Below are positions 27,515 through 38,400 of a stretch of DNA of 64,000 nt, in pieces; positions within the stretch are counted from its first letter, which is position 1, and every line of letters starts with the position of its first letter. This DNA is from Rhodopirellula sp. SM50. GTDB taxonomy: Bacteria > Planctomycetota > Planctomycetia > Pirellulales > Pirellulaceae. The notes under the pieces were generated by a model that was given only the letters and a program-made list of their open reading frames with translations, was not told the DNA's origin and did no database searches. Location of the stretch: the NCBI RefSeq assembly GCF_002289565.1, contig NZ_NTFY01000062.1, positions 62,001 through 126,000 on the forward strand. The letters are read 5' to 3'. A program made the translations under genes and the position numbers.

Positions 27515-27849
27515 CTCGGGGCACGCCGCTGGCTCGGAGAATACGGATCTGGGTCAGATCGAAACGGGCCGCCGATGGCAGTGGGAAACCATCGATGCCA
27601 TCGGCGGACTCAAACCGGGAGGCTGCAGTGCCCGATTTGAATGAACCCACGGATGGCAGAGCGTACCCACGGATGAAGAGCAGCCAGGGATCCGTGGGGC
27701 CGCGTTGCCATCGACCGATAGACGCTCGATGAGGTCGCTGTGCGTGACCGATGGCCGGCACAGTCTGCCCGATTCTTCTAGAATGCACCGCGTGGCCTCA
27801 ACCATCTGATGGTGTGCAAATCATCCTTCTAAGCTTGGTGTCATCGGGT
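27515..27849. other. intergenic region with acccacggat fragments
   Basis: No gene was recognised. Several gtacccacggatg / atccgtggg pieces (27640-27715) match the repeat at 20445-20500. Confidence 0.55.
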
Positions 27850-28965
27850 ATGAAACGAAGTCTCTTTTGGAATGCGTTGCGATCCGTCGCCGTGGCTTGT
27901 GTCGCGGTGCTGCTGTGTGTCGCCTCTGCCGCGTTGGGTTCGGTCGCGAGCGGCCAGGAATCAGCGAAAGCTGCGTCGCGCCCCGTGACCGATCGCAGCG
28001 CCGATGATCCACTGGTTTCCGGCGTCTTCCGTTGGCGCGTCGGACCTCCGATTCTGCAAGTCGACGCCCAGCGTTTGCCGGCATCGCCAGAGCATCCCTG
28101 GTTGGCGGTGAAGGATCCCAGCATCGTGCGTTACGCCGACCGCTGGCACTTGTTTTGCACGTTGCGGAAACGCAAATCAGGCGACGGCCGGATTCGAATC
28201 GGGTACCTTACCTTCGCCGACTGGGCCGATGCCAAGGATGCCGACTGGAGCGTGTTGGACTTGACGATGGGCTATCACGGCGCGCCGCAGATTTTCTATT
28301 TCCGGCCGCATCGCAAGTGGTACCTGATCTATCAGGCCAGCGATGAAACCCGCGGCTTGAAATACGGCCCCTGCTTTTCGACCAACGATTCGATCGACCA
28401 GCCCGACCGTTGGACGCGTCCCGAACCACTGTATGTCGTCAAAGACGGCGCCAAAGCGGGACTGGATTTTTGGGTCATCTGTGACGACGCCAAGGTGCAC
28501 CTCTTCTTCACGACCTTGAACGGTCAGATGTGGCGTGCCGAAACCTCGCTCGCCGATTTCCCGAATCGCGGTTGGTCGGATCCTCAAGTGGTCTTACAAG
28601 CCGACATCTTCGAAGCCAGTCACACGTACGCGATCCAAGGTCGACAAACTTATTTGACGGTGGTCGAAGCCCAAGCCGGCCGCAGGCGGTACTTCAAGGG
28701 CTTCGTCAGCGACCGGCTGGACGGAACCTGGACGCCGTTGGCTGCAAGCCGCCAGCAGCCGTTCGTCTCACCGATCAACGTGGTCAATCAAGACCAATCG
28801 TGGGCGACATCGTACAGCCACGGCGAACTGATTCGCAGCGGCTACGACCAGCGATTGGAAGTCAATCCCGACGATTTGCAATTGTTGTTCCAGGGAGCCA
28901 ACGACAAGGAGTACCAACGTGGCAATTACGGCGACATTCCCTGGCAGCTAGGAATTCTAAAGTAG
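27850..28965 (+). CDS. GH62 family alpha-L-arabinofuranosidase, secreted
   Basis: The protein has 371 residues with a signal peptide (MKRSLFWNALRSVAVACVAV through VASGQ). It follows the GH62 five-bladed propeller plan: the base Asp in WLAVKDPSIVRY (near residue 89), the modulating Asp in GLDFWVICDDAKV (near 205), the acid Glu in DIFEASHTYAIQGRQTY (near 255), and the late SYSHGELIRSGYDQRLEVNP with LQLLFQG. GH62 enzymes release arabinofuranose from arabinoxylan or arabinan. The length is that of the bare catalytic domain plus export signal; no binding module is attached. It stands 335 bases behind the DUF5060-type protein and may be co-regulated with it. Confidence 0.92.
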   Translation: MKRSLFWNALRSVAVACVAVLLCVASAALGSVASGQESAKAASRPVTDRSADDPLVSGVFRWRVGPPILQVDAQRLPASPEHPWLAVKDPSIVRYADRWHLFCTLRKRKSGDGRIRIGYLTFADWADAKDADWSVLDLTMGYHGAPQIFYFRPHRKWYLIYQASDETRGLKYGPCFSTNDSIDQPDRWTRPEPLYVVKDGAKAGLDFWVICDDAKVHLFFTTLNGQMWRAETSLADFPNRGWSDPQVVLQADIFEASHTYAIQGRQTYLTVVEAQAGRRRYFKGFVSDRLDGTWTPLAASRQQPFVSPINVVNQDQSWATSYSHGELIRSGYDQRLEVNPDDLQLLFQGANDKEYQRGNYGDIPWQLGILK

Positions 28966-29082
28966 CGACGCTCGCCAGAGCGTGGACGTTCAGGATGGTT
29001 TGAATTGGCAGAATGATACGGGGCAGAATCATGTTCTGACCGCTCCAAATCGCCGAGCCAATCCCCAAACGGCTCCCATCCT

Positions 29083-29178
29083 TCCGCCTTCCCTATCCTT
29101 CCGCCTTCCCCATCCTTCCGCCATCCCCATCGTCTGCGCATCGCTAAAAGCTAAAAGCTAACAGCTAACAGCTAACAG
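29083..29178. repeat. short low-complexity tandem repeats
   Basis: An atccttccgccttccc-type repeat (about 29083-29130) is followed by gctaaaagctaacagctaac-type heptads (29145-29178), just outside the next gene's stop. Confidence 0.85.
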
Positions 29179-29838
29179 CTACCCCCCAACCGCATCTTCC
29201 TGCAGCAATCGAGCAACCGGCGATGCCTCGCTCGCCGACTCGGACGCTTCGAATTCCGTGATCTCCATGAACGACACGCGGGCGCGATTGACAATGGCCA
29301 CACTCATCTGTTGCGGGCTTTCGGGCGACTCGGCATCGATGACGTTGGCATCGGCCACGGGGAAGAAGTCGCGGTTGGCATGCAAGAACTCTTTGACGGT
29401 TTTGTTACTGGTCATGTGCAGCCGCCCCCGGACGATCCAGCGATCGATGGCCACAACGGCTTGGAACAGTTGCAGCGCACGCCGACTGCCGATCCGTTTC
29501 TCAGCGGCTTCGTGATGGTTGCCCGCGATCCCCGCAATCATGATCTCGGGTTTGCGGACCTTGACGCTGTCGACGTGATCGATCGCTTGTCCGCGGCGAT
29601 ACAGGCTGGCGTTGGTGCATTCCATGTAACCGCTGATCGACTGGTTCATCACGTCGGACATCCGGCGCCCGCCCAAGTCGCAATCGGCATGGATTTCAAA
29701 ACCGGTCGTCAGCAGACGAATGGCCGTCGCCGGACGCTCATCGGTCTTCCGCACCAGCGACTGGCACACATTTAAGTTTTTTAGAAGCTCAGCTACATCG
29801 TCCATCGGAGCGCTCATCCAAGTTGATTCGGTGTTCAT
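29179..29838 (-). CDS. hypothetical protein
   Basis: The protein has 219 residues from the ATG at 29838; a longer frame reaches 29928. It has no signal peptide or transmembrane segment. Two segments look loosely alike, TGFEIHADCDLGGRRMSDVM and IDRWIVRGRLHMTSNKTVKE, each a pair of strands with a helix, as if a small domain were duplicated; the second continues FLHANRDFFPVADANVID. The C-terminus is acidic. No family was recognised. Confidence 0.72.
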   Translation of the reverse strand: MNTESTWMSAPMDDVAELLKNLNVCQSLVRKTDERPATAIRLLTTGFEIHADCDLGGRRMSDVMNQSISGYMECTNASLYRRGQAIDHVDSVKVRKPEIMIAGIAGNHHEAAEKRIGSRRALQLFQAVVAIDRWIVRGRLHMTSNKTVKEFLHANRDFFPVADANVIDAESPESPQQMSVAIVNRARVSFMEITEFEASESASEASPVARLLQEDAVGG

Positions 29839-30207
29839 CGGGCCGCGTTGCTGTTCTGACGCCAGTGCATCGGAGAAGCAGTGCTTCGGAAAAGCAATGG
29901 ATCGGAAAAACAGCGGGTATGGCTTCAATTAGGTCATCGCTTCACCACTTCCATTCGCAAAGGGTCAAAAATAGGGGCCAGCCTCACCGCGCCGGGTTAG
30001 CGTTTCCACCAAAATGTGAATAACCCGTAGGACAACGAGCATCGATGCGGGGGGAACACCCGCCCCGACCGAGCCCCAGCGTTGCGTTGGGGGGACGCGA
30101 ACGGTTCTGGTGCGGGGGCGAGTGGGGCAACGCGACCGCTGAGGTGGTTTTGGCCGGCATGGTTCACTACAACATGGCTTGCCCCGTCCCCGTAGGGTCG
30201 CCAGAAA
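29839..30207. other. intergenic region, nothing recognised
   Basis: This is a divergent spacer between the hypothetical gene and the sensor kinase. It is GC-rich around 30045-30160 and shows no convincing ORF, RNA or known repeat. It must contain at least the kinase promoter. Confidence 0.5.
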
Positions 30208-33200
30208 ATGCGTCGCTTTCACCGACTTTCTTTGTTTTCGCTTCTCGCGTCCCTATTCGCGATCAGCGGACTTGCGCAGCAACCGGCTCCGATCGCGCGA
30301 CAATGGCAAGTCGTCTCGTACTTTGATGACGCCCAGTTGGCGGAGAAGTCGGTCACGCATGCCGACGTCGCGGCCGATGGATCGGTTTGGCTTGCCGTTT
30401 CCGACGGGCTGTATCATTACGACGGGTATCGCTGGAAACGTTACACCACCGCAGACGGACTTCCCAGCAACTACGTGCGCTGTGTTTTGGTTACCGACGA
30501 TGGCGCACTCTGGGTCGGGACCGACCGTGGCGCAGGACGGTTTGACGGTGAAACCTTTGATGGCAGCATGCTGCATGGCCAATTGGCCGGCCCCAGCATC
30601 CGCCGCATCGTCCAAGACAGTGATGGGTCTCTGTGGTTTTGTTGCGACCAGTGGCCCAAGGGCGATGTCTCCGCCGGCCTGACACGCATGAAAGACGGGC
30701 GGTTCACCACCTGGCGCCAGAGCGACGGGTTGCCCAGCAGCTACACGTCCGACTACGTCCGAGTCTCCAGCGGTCAACAATTCGTCTTGACCAACCGAGG
30801 CCTTGCCGAATTCACCGACGACGGCTTCCGGCAACCGCTCAAGGAGGCCGGGCTGTGGGAACAAGACACCTACATCTGGTCCTTGGTTGAAAGTGCCCGA
30901 CATGGATTGATCGTCTCCACCGACGCCCATTTCTTTCAATTCAAAGACGGATCGTGGCGTCGCATCCCCAATCAGATCGCGGACCTGGAACAGCCGAAAC
31001 TGGTAGCCACCCGGGACGGCGAAGTCTTTACCTGCACGCCGGGACGGGGACCGGCGATCTACCGTTGGGTCGACGACGGTTGGGAGAAAACGTCGCGCCA
31101 GTTGACCGACGTCACCGGTGGCAACCACTACCTGTTCGAAGACAACCAGGGTGCGGTCTGGATCGCCGGCCCGGAGCGCCTGCTCCGCTGGAACCGAGGT
31201 GAGCCGGAGTGGCAGCTGCATCAAGATGTCAGCGGACCGGTCCATCGAGACTTACAGGGCGGAGTCTGGTTCAAACAGATTCAGGGCGGTTTGGTGCGTT
31301 GGGCCTCGGATCAAGCGACGCACTACCGCGACCTTTCCGAACCGATTTACGAAGACTCCCAAGGCGTGCTCTGGGCGGCGTCCGAAACGGGACTTTATCG
31401 ATGGGATCACGGTCGTCTCCAACAGGTGGATCTGGCAGACCACATCAAGCCAAAGCTGCTGGGAATCGACGGCCGCGATGTCGTCTGGGTCTCAGCAACA
31501 GACACCGATCGAAACCGATTCGTGATCGGGATCGCCGGCGATCAGTTGCACGTCAAAGATAGTTCGCATTTTCAAGATCGCGTTCGTGTCAGTCGCTCCT
31601 TCGCCGATCCGCGTTCAGGGATTTGGGCAGTCCTGGGCGCGAACAACTTTCCGCCGTTTCAACTGGTGCACTGTGATCCCGAATCGATCAACCCCATTGC
31701 GTTGCCGGACCGGGCTCAGATCAGTCATCCGCCGAATGTGACCGCGTTGGCCGACGGCACGGTTTTTGTGTCGGGATTCTTTGGGCTGATGCGGACGACC
31801 GATCGCGGCGCGAGCTGGTCCGAAGTCCCGATGCCCTCATCGGCCTTGGGCAAGATTCGCGTGCTCGGCGGAGAAGCGTGGGTGCAATGTCGCGGCGACT
31901 TGGGCGGTCAAGCCGCGTTGTCGCGGTTCCGCGACGGCGAGTGGGAAATGATGTTCGATCGTCAAGGCAAGATCGTCGGTCAAAACGGCAGGAAACAACT
32001 GTTCGCGTCGTCACAAGGCAAAATCGAAGTGTTGACCGCGGGCGTGGAAGAACTGCCGCCGCCGATCGCCACCACGCCGTTTGAAACACGCGTGTCAAGC
32101 GTCGTCGCGGGTGACTCCGGTGAGTTGTGGGTGGGGGTAGGCACGCGTTGCTATCGCTACCAGTCCGATGCCGATGCACCGGAAACTGAAATCATTGACG
32201 GCGATCGAACGCTCGGTGAAGACGAAACGTTGCGGTTGCGTGTCCGTGGTTTGGAACGGTTCAAACCGAAGCAACAGAAACGGTATTTCCGTGTCTCCAC
32301 TCGCCTCGACGACCATGATTGGACGTCCTTTGAAACGCTCGATGAAGAGATCGTCTTTCCGGCCCTGCCGCTGGGCGAACACCACGTTCAGGTGCGGGTT
32401 CAGGATGCCGCGGGGCAAACCGATCCGACACCCGCCGTGTTCCGTTTCAGCGTTCTACCGGTGCCGCTGCAATCAAGAGCCTGGTTCAAACCGGTCGTGG
32501 CCATCGGTTTTGGGTCCATGCTCGCCTTGGCACTGTTGGCGTTCTTCAATTGGGCCAGGGTTGGAAACATGGCTCGCGATCTGGAGCGTCAAGTTGCCCT
32601 GAAGACCAATCGAGTGGTCGCCAGCGAGCGAGAATTCCGGCTGCTGTTCGAAGACTCACAGGACGCGATTTGTTTGTTCGCCGATGATGGGAGGTTGCAA
32701 AGTTGCAACGGTGCCGGGACAGAACTGTTGGGCAACAAAGAGCACCAGAGCGCTCATCTGCGGACACTGTTTGTGGACCCAGTCGAAGCGGATCGGTTTG
32801 AGACGGAGTTGCGAAAAACCAATCATCTGCGCGGCAGCCGCTTTCGAATGCAAACCCTCGCTGGGAAACCCTTTGACGCGATCGTGTCGGTCAACACGCG
32901 AACCGACGCCGGCGGCAAGCAGACCGGGCATCAAGTCATCATTCGCGACATCTCCACGCTCGTCGATCTCCAGCAACAGCTCGCGGAGACCAAGAAGATG
33001 GAAGCGGTCGGCCGCATGGCCGGTGGCATCGCACATGACTTCAACAACTTCCTGGCGGTCGTGATGTACGGCGCCGAGTTTGTCCGCATCAGTGCCAAGG
33101 GCGACCCGGCGGTGGATCAAGGCGTACAGATGATCTTGGAAGCCGCCGAACGTGGACGAAACTTGACCGGCCAGATCCAAACTTTCAGTCGCGCGTCGAC

Positions 33201-34131
33201 GAACAAGATGGACATCGTCAAGACGGACAAGGTGCTCGCGGGCATCGAACCGCTGCTGCAAGGCGTCGTCGATTCGTCGGTCGCGGTGGAGTATCACGTC
33301 GCCGACGGTCTTGACAACATTCGCGCCGACGTCAGCCAACTGGAACAGATCTTCGTCAACCTGGCGATCAACGCCTCCCACGCGATGCCCGGTGGCGGAA
33401 CCCTGAGCATCCATGCGTCCAACGCGGACGTTACCGAAGAACAATTGCCGGAACTGTATCTCGATGTTCCCGGTCCCTACGTCGTCATCGAAGTCGTCGA
33501 CACCGGGCACGGCATGGACGCGGCGACCTGTGAACGAATCTTTGATCCTTTCTTCACGACCAAACCGCACGGCCAAGGAACCGGACTGGGGCTGGCAATC
33601 GTCTACGGCATCGTCCGACAGTTCCGCGGCCAGATCTCGGTGGACAGCCGGCCCGGTCGCGGGACGCGGTTCAAGATTTTCCTTCCAGCCACGAAAGAAC
33701 ACAGTGACGAGCCGACGACTGAATCCGCCGGCCAGGATCCCACCCAAGGCAACGAGACGATCTTGTTGGTCGAAGACGAACAGGCGATCCGTGATCTGGC
33801 GTGCAACTCGTTGCGACATTACGGGTACCGCGTGGTCGGCGCCATTGACGGTTTGGATGCCAAACACAAGATCGAAACCGGTGGCGAGTTTGATCTGGTG
33901 ATTTCAGACGTGCTGATGCCTGGAATGACCGGGACGGCGTTGTTGAAGTGGATCCGCAAGACGCGTCCGAATTTGCCGATCATGCTGATGACCGGTCACG
34001 CCGACAGTGGCTCCGATCAGGCGATGGACGAACTCGACGTGCCCTGTTTAAAAAAGCCGTTTCTTCCGGCGACGTTGGCCGCACAAGTCCGTCAATTGCT
34101 CGACGGTCGGTTGGCCGCGACCTCCTCTTGA
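30208..34131 (+). CDS. hybrid sensor histidine kinase with two-component propeller, PAS and C-terminal receiver
   Basis: The protein has 1307 residues. A signal peptide (HRLSLFSLLASLFAISGLAQ) leads into a periplasmic propeller of regulator-propeller repeats (YRWKRYTTADGLPSNYVRCV, DGALWVGTDRGAGRFDG and many W-rich variants) up to about residue 660, then a Y_Y_Y-type beta-sandwich (FRVSTRLDDHDWTSFETLDE). One transmembrane helix lies near 770, then a PAS fold (FRLLFEDSQDAICLFADDGR), HisKA with phospho-His in GGIAHDFNNFLAVV (near 943), HATPase (VVDTGHGMDAATCERIFDPF, GTGLGLAIVYG) and a receiver with Asp in DLVISDVLMPGMTG (near 1234). The propeller resembles that of polysaccharide-sensing HTCS kinases, but no DNA-binding domain is present, so a separate output is needed. 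Confidence 0.95.
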   Translation: MRRFHRLSLFSLLASLFAISGLAQQPAPIARQWQVVSYFDDAQLAEKSVTHADVAADGSVWLAVSDGLYHYDGYRWKRYTTADGLPSNYVRCVLVTDDGALWVGTDRGAGRFDGETFDGSMLHGQLAGPSIRRIVQDSDGSLWFCCDQWPKGDVSAGLTRMKDGRFTTWRQSDGLPSSYTSDYVRVSSGQQFVLTNRGLAEFTDDGFRQPLKEAGLWEQDTYIWSLVESARHGLIVSTDAHFFQFKDGSWRRIPNQIADLEQPKLVATRDGEVFTCTPGRGPAIYRWVDDGWEKTSRQLTDVTGGNHYLFEDNQGAVWIAGPERLLRWNRGEPEWQLHQDVSGPVHRDLQGGVWFKQIQGGLVRWASDQATHYRDLSEPIYEDSQGVLWAASETGLYRWDHGRLQQVDLADHIKPKLLGIDGRDVVWVSATDTDRNRFVIGIAGDQLHVKDSSHFQDRVRVSRSFADPRSGIWAVLGANNFPPFQLVHCDPESINPIALPDRAQISHPPNVTALADGTVFVSGFFGLMRTTDRGASWSEVPMPSSALGKIRVLGGEAWVQCRGDLGGQAALSRFRDGEWEMMFDRQGKIVGQNGRKQLFASSQGKIEVLTAGVEELPPPIATTPFETRVSSVVAGDSGELWVGVGTRCYRYQSDADAPETEIIDGDRTLGEDETLRLRVRGLERFKPKQQKRYFRVSTRLDDHDWTSFETLDEEIVFPALPLGEHHVQVRVQDAAGQTDPTPAVFRFSVLPVPLQSRAWFKPVVAIGFGSMLALALLAFFNWARVGNMARDLERQVALKTNRVVASEREFRLLFEDSQDAICLFADDGRLQSCNGAGTELLGNKEHQSAHLRTLFVDPVEADRFETELRKTNHLRGSRFRMQTLAGKPFDAIVSVNTRTDAGGKQTGHQVIIRDISTLVDLQQQLAETKKMEAVGRMAGGIAHDFNNFLAVVMYGAEFVRISAKGDPAVDQGVQMILEAAERGRNLTGQIQTFSRASTNKMDIVKTDKVLAGIEPLLQGVVDSSVAVEYHVADGLDNIRADVSQLEQIFVNLAINASHAMPGGGTLSIHASNADVTEEQLPELYLDVPGPYVVIEVVDTGHGMDAATCERIFDPFFTTKPHGQGTGLGLAIVYGIVRQFRGQISVDSRPGRGTRFKIFLPATKEHSDEPTTESAGQDPTQGNETILLVEDEQAIRDLACNSLRHYGYRVVGAIDGLDAKHKIETGGEFDLVISDVLMPGMTGTALLKWIRKTRPNLPIMLMTGHADSGSDQAMDELDVPCLKKPFLPATLAAQVRQLLDGRLAATSS

Positions 34132-34286
34132 ATCTTTTTTGCGAAGATCTGGTCGTCCCGATGGAGGCCGTTGGTTCTAGCGAACAACCAAGAATCGACG
34201 CACTCATGCCTCCATCGTCGCTCTGACCGGGCAACGAGCGATCTATGCTTCCGCAGATGTTTGCAACGTACACCTGCGGGGTTCCC

Positions 34287-35081
34287 ATGAGTCGTCTATC
34301 CGTCATCCTGGTCGCGTTTCTGTTCGTCGATTGTGGTCTTGCCCAGGCGCAATGGTTTGGCAATCGCTCTCGCGCGATGCGTTCCGGTCGCGCCACCAGG
34401 GGACACGCCAGTGCCAACGTGCCCAATAAGTATCAGACACCGTATCCGACCACGACGCGCGGCATCAGCATCGGTGTGTTCAGCTATCCGGACTACAACT
34501 ACCCGCGTCCCGGGGCGTTTGATCCCTACCGGTTCGACAACTACGTTTACGATCCCTATCGATTCGGCAGTTTCGAAGCACCGGATCTGTTGAACGATCC
34601 CTACTTTCGCGAACGACATCGATACGACAGTCATTTCCCGGGTCGGCGGAAGCCGCCCTTGGTGATGCAGACGCCACAGGCAAAATTCGCAACTCCGTCA
34701 CCGCGAAACCCCTGGCTGTACAAAGGCAGCCCGGAAGCGTTGCGGCATCCCTCGTCACGCAGTCTGTCGCAGACCGAGTCGGCTCCGGAGCGATTGGCCG
34801 CCAGCCTGTCGGCGATGGAGGACGGAGAAGCTTGGATCGAGTTTTTGGCCCCGGATCAAGTCGACAACTTGATCGCCCAGGGTGATTCACCCGAGCTGCG
34901 AGAACTGCTTTCGCACTACGACGGGATCCTCAACAGTCCGGCGCTGAAATCGATCGCCACCGCGCCGGGATTCGAAGCGACCCGACGACTGCTGCAACAG
35001 CGAGTTGAAACCGCCGACGAATCAACGCACTCACCGAGCGACACCCTGCCGATGGAAACCTTGCCGGCGCCACAGATCTAA
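34287..35081 (+). CDS. secreted protein of unknown function
   Basis: The protein has 264 residues from the ATG at 34287. A signal peptide (SRLSVILVAFLFVDCGLAQA) is followed by a Tyr/Pro/Asp-rich region (FSYPDYNYPRPGAFDPYRFD, DPYRFGSFEAPDLLNDPYF) and a more ordered acidic C-terminal part (GEAWIEFLAPDQVDNLIAQG, LRELLSHYDGILNSPALKSI). No family was recognised. It follows the sensor kinase by 155 bases on the same strand, so co-transcription is possible. Confidence 0.82.
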   Translation: MSRLSVILVAFLFVDCGLAQAQWFGNRSRAMRSGRATRGHASANVPNKYQTPYPTTTRGISIGVFSYPDYNYPRPGAFDPYRFDNYVYDPYRFGSFEAPDLLNDPYFRERHRYDSHFPGRRKPPLVMQTPQAKFATPSPRNPWLYKGSPEALRHPSSRSLSQTESAPERLAASLSAMEDGEAWIEFLAPDQVDNLIAQGDSPELRELLSHYDGILNSPALKSIATAPGFEATRRLLQQRVETADESTHSPSDTLPMETLPAPQI

Positions 35082-35310
35082 CCCGTATCCGCCCCGTTGG
35101 TGTCCAGGCTTCAGCCGCACCTCCCGAAAGCGAAGCGTGCCCGGCCCCCGCGCAAACGTCCCTGACGGATCGATGCATCGGCCGCCAGACCAAGGGGGAT
35201 AATCAACAGACGGTGCCTGGGCTGCGCAAAATCACCGTCTCGCGCCATTGTTAAATTCTGCCGAATTGATTCTTCGATTGACCATCGATGAGTGTGGAGC
35301 GGCTGGGTAT

Positions 35311-35432
35311 CAAAAACACGATTGACATCAGCCGATTCGCGCAAGCGTTCGGGCCTCGCCAGCAGCGAAGGCCCATCGGCTGGCGCCAAACGGCTGATTA
35401 AATCGACAGCTCGCTGACGCGTCCCGCTGGGA
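35311..35432. repeat. mosaic of two dispersed repeats
   Basis: The segment 35311-35400 carries a diverged copy of the catcagccgattcgcgcaag / ggcgccaaacggctgatt hairpin family. At 35408-35430 lies gctcgctgacgcgtcccgctgg, the core of the tandem unit at 39616-39711. The gap 35082-35470 has no recognised gene. Confidence 0.75.
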
Positions 35433-35470
35433 GCGACCGGGATGACAGGTCATTGCCCAGCCGGCAGCAG

Positions 35471-38400
35471 CTAAAACAAACCTGCGATTGCGAGGTCAAT
35501 CGCCTGCTGAGATTCGTCTGGTTCATGGACGTGCGGACCGATCGGCTCCATCAGCACGTGGCTCGAAGTTGGCGCCGCATCGTCGCGATCATCAAACGCC
35601 TCCGTTTCTGCATCGGCTGCTTGGCGTCCGAGATAGTTGATCACCATCAACGCGTCGATCGGGCTGAGCATCGAGTCGCCGGAGACATCGACAAAGCTCG
35701 GGTTCGCCTGCTGGAACGCACTCGGCGTCCCCAGCGCCAATTCGTCGTCCCCCCGGCGTGCGATTTCATTGATGACAATCAGTGCGTCCAATGGTGAAGC
35801 CGACTCGGACCGATCAACGTTGTAGCGATCGATGGGGTTTTGCCAAAGGGACGCGCCACTCACGATGACTCGATCCTCCCCTCGAACAATCTGGCGATGG
35901 AAGGCACCTTCGATCCAAACCAATGGCCCCGTGATCCACTGCGGTCCGGCAATCAGTGTTTCGCCCGCCGCGAGGGTCACCTGTGATTCCGAAGCACGAC
36001 TTCCTTGCAATCGAGCCGTGTAGACCGAGACGGTTTCCGAATCGACGGTTTGTCCGCTCTGGTCGACTGCGACCAACGACAGTTCGGCGACCGTGGTCTC
36101 GCCGGCAGTCGCAATCTGCTGCACCGTCACGAATTGGGGATCGTTCCAATTGTCGGTATCGAACACCAGCGATTGGCTGGACAGCGACAAGAAGTCTTGG
36201 AAAGGATGATCGATATGGACGGTGTGATCGGAATCCGGCTGCCGGCTCAGATGAACCGCGAAACGGACGGATGAATCTGGATGATCGGTGGAAAGGGCGT
36301 GGGCGGCCGTTCCGACCACGATTTCCGGCGTGGAGGAGGTCGATGGTTCTGCAACAAAGACGCCCGAATCGATGACCTCTCCGTCAGGCGCCAGGCCGGT
36401 TGGTCCCAAATCCCTCTCGGAACTGACACGGGTCCGCAGAAACGTGATTTGTCCCGCCAATGTCTCTGGGAGAGAGACAGGGATCGAGTACTCGGCGACA
36501 CTCTCCCAAGAACGAAGATTCAGCCAATGACCGCGTACGATCTGCTCCCCCGGATCGTCCCAGTCACCATCGCGGTTGAAATCCAACCAGGCGTTGACGA
36601 ACCCACTCTCGCCGCGAATCGGAACGTTCAAAACACTTGTCTCGCCGGCGACAAAATCAGTGCCAATGACATATCCATCGTTGATTTCTTCCGACGATGC
36701 GAACCGGTTGGGCATCGCATCATCATCAGGATCCACAAGGGTGGACATTCGCGGCCCGCCCGTCAGGTGCCTGGCACCGTTGTCAGCCAATTTTGTCGGA
36801 TAGCTGGACAGCAAATCACTTTGAAAATCGGCGGGGGCATCGCCGAAATCCATCAAACCGAAATCGATGACCTCGACCGAGTAATCTTCGACTTCGCCGT
36901 CCAACGCGATCCCCTCGACGCCGACGTCTGGTGAGTCACTCAATCGGATTCGCGCCCACGTCTTTCCCAGGACCGCATCGGTCGGAACATCAAAGCTGAA
37001 CAGTTGAGAATCGATCTCGCTGACCAGTGCGGCGACGACGACTTGTTCCGAGTCGGACCAGATCCCATCTTGATTGAAGTCGATCCAGGCGTTCACGAAC
37101 AAATCTACGCCATCCGCACCACGAACATCGACGTCGAAGTAATTCGCCTGGCCACGAACAAGCCACTTAGACGTTTTTAGCGAGCTTCCGTCGTCGCTGG
37201 AACGTCCCCATCGTGAGCTAATTTCAGCGTTGATCCCCGAGCCGATAGAGATCAAGTCGTGTCGGCCATCGTCATTCAGGTCGACTCGAACAGCGGCATT
37301 CGACCTCACGCTTCGACCGGCGCTGAACGCTTCGTCGGCGACGATGGTACCATGCAACGCATAAACCAAAAGCGTGCTTCGATCACCCTCGATCAAAACT
37401 TCGTCAACGCCATCTCCGCTTGAATCATCCGCACTGAGTTGTACGGCATAACCAGAAAACTCCAGTTCGACGAGTTCGTATCCTCCCGATCCGTCACTCA
37501 CGTAGACTTCTTGGGGTGCATTATAGACTTTGCGACTGACGACGAAGTCGGCGATGCCATCGCCATTGAGATTGACTGCAAGAAACCGGTGGATCTCTTC
37601 GGGCGCATCGATCGCAAACAGGACCTCGGTTGTCGCGGTCGGACCGTCCGTCGTCAATTCAATGCTTCGTACGATCCCGTCGGCATGGAGGCTCAACAAT
37701 CGATCATCCAGCAAACGCTCGGAGGCGAACAAGGTCCTCGAGGGGAACACGCTTTGGTCAGAATCATAGACAAAGTCGCCGTTCCCGTCTCCGCGCCAAA
37801 TCTGCAACCGCTCCTCGCCCGCCCGTTCGGTGATCGCCACCACGTCCACGTTGCCGTCGCCGGTGACGTCATCGACAACGAAACCGTCGAGCGTCGCGCC
37901 GGCCTGGATAACCAGGTGCTCGGGCGGCGCGAAGGTTCCGTCTCCGCGTCCGGTCATCCGCACCATTGCCGCCGATCCGTCCTCGGGGACTCCGATCAGA
38001 TCGGCGAACCCGTCGCTGTTGTAATCCGCTGCGAACGCGTGGCCAATCGCAAGGCTGCCGGGCAAGTCGTGCCGAATCACCTCAAATTGGCTGCTGTTCT
38101 CCAAACCACGCGCCCCCATGATCATCGAAAAATGGTCGGCACGCCGATGAAAATAAACGACATCGTCGACCCGATCACCGTCAAAGTCTGCGGCGACCTG
38201 AGAAATGGGAGGCGGACTGTCAAACAACGTCACGTCGCGAAGCCGCGAAAAAGAATACGCTTCATCGACGTCCAACACGCTGGCAACCGTCGAGTGCTGG
38301 ATCACGACATCGTCGATCGCATCGGCATTGATGTCGGCCAGTCGCAAACTGGAACCGTCGGGTACGTTGATCGTGTCCAATCGCCTCACAGACGATTCGT

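Noticed and set aside
32656-33867. 403-codon minus-strand ORF
   Set aside because: It is antisense to the conserved kinase domains of the hybrid sensor; composition is that of a shadow frame.
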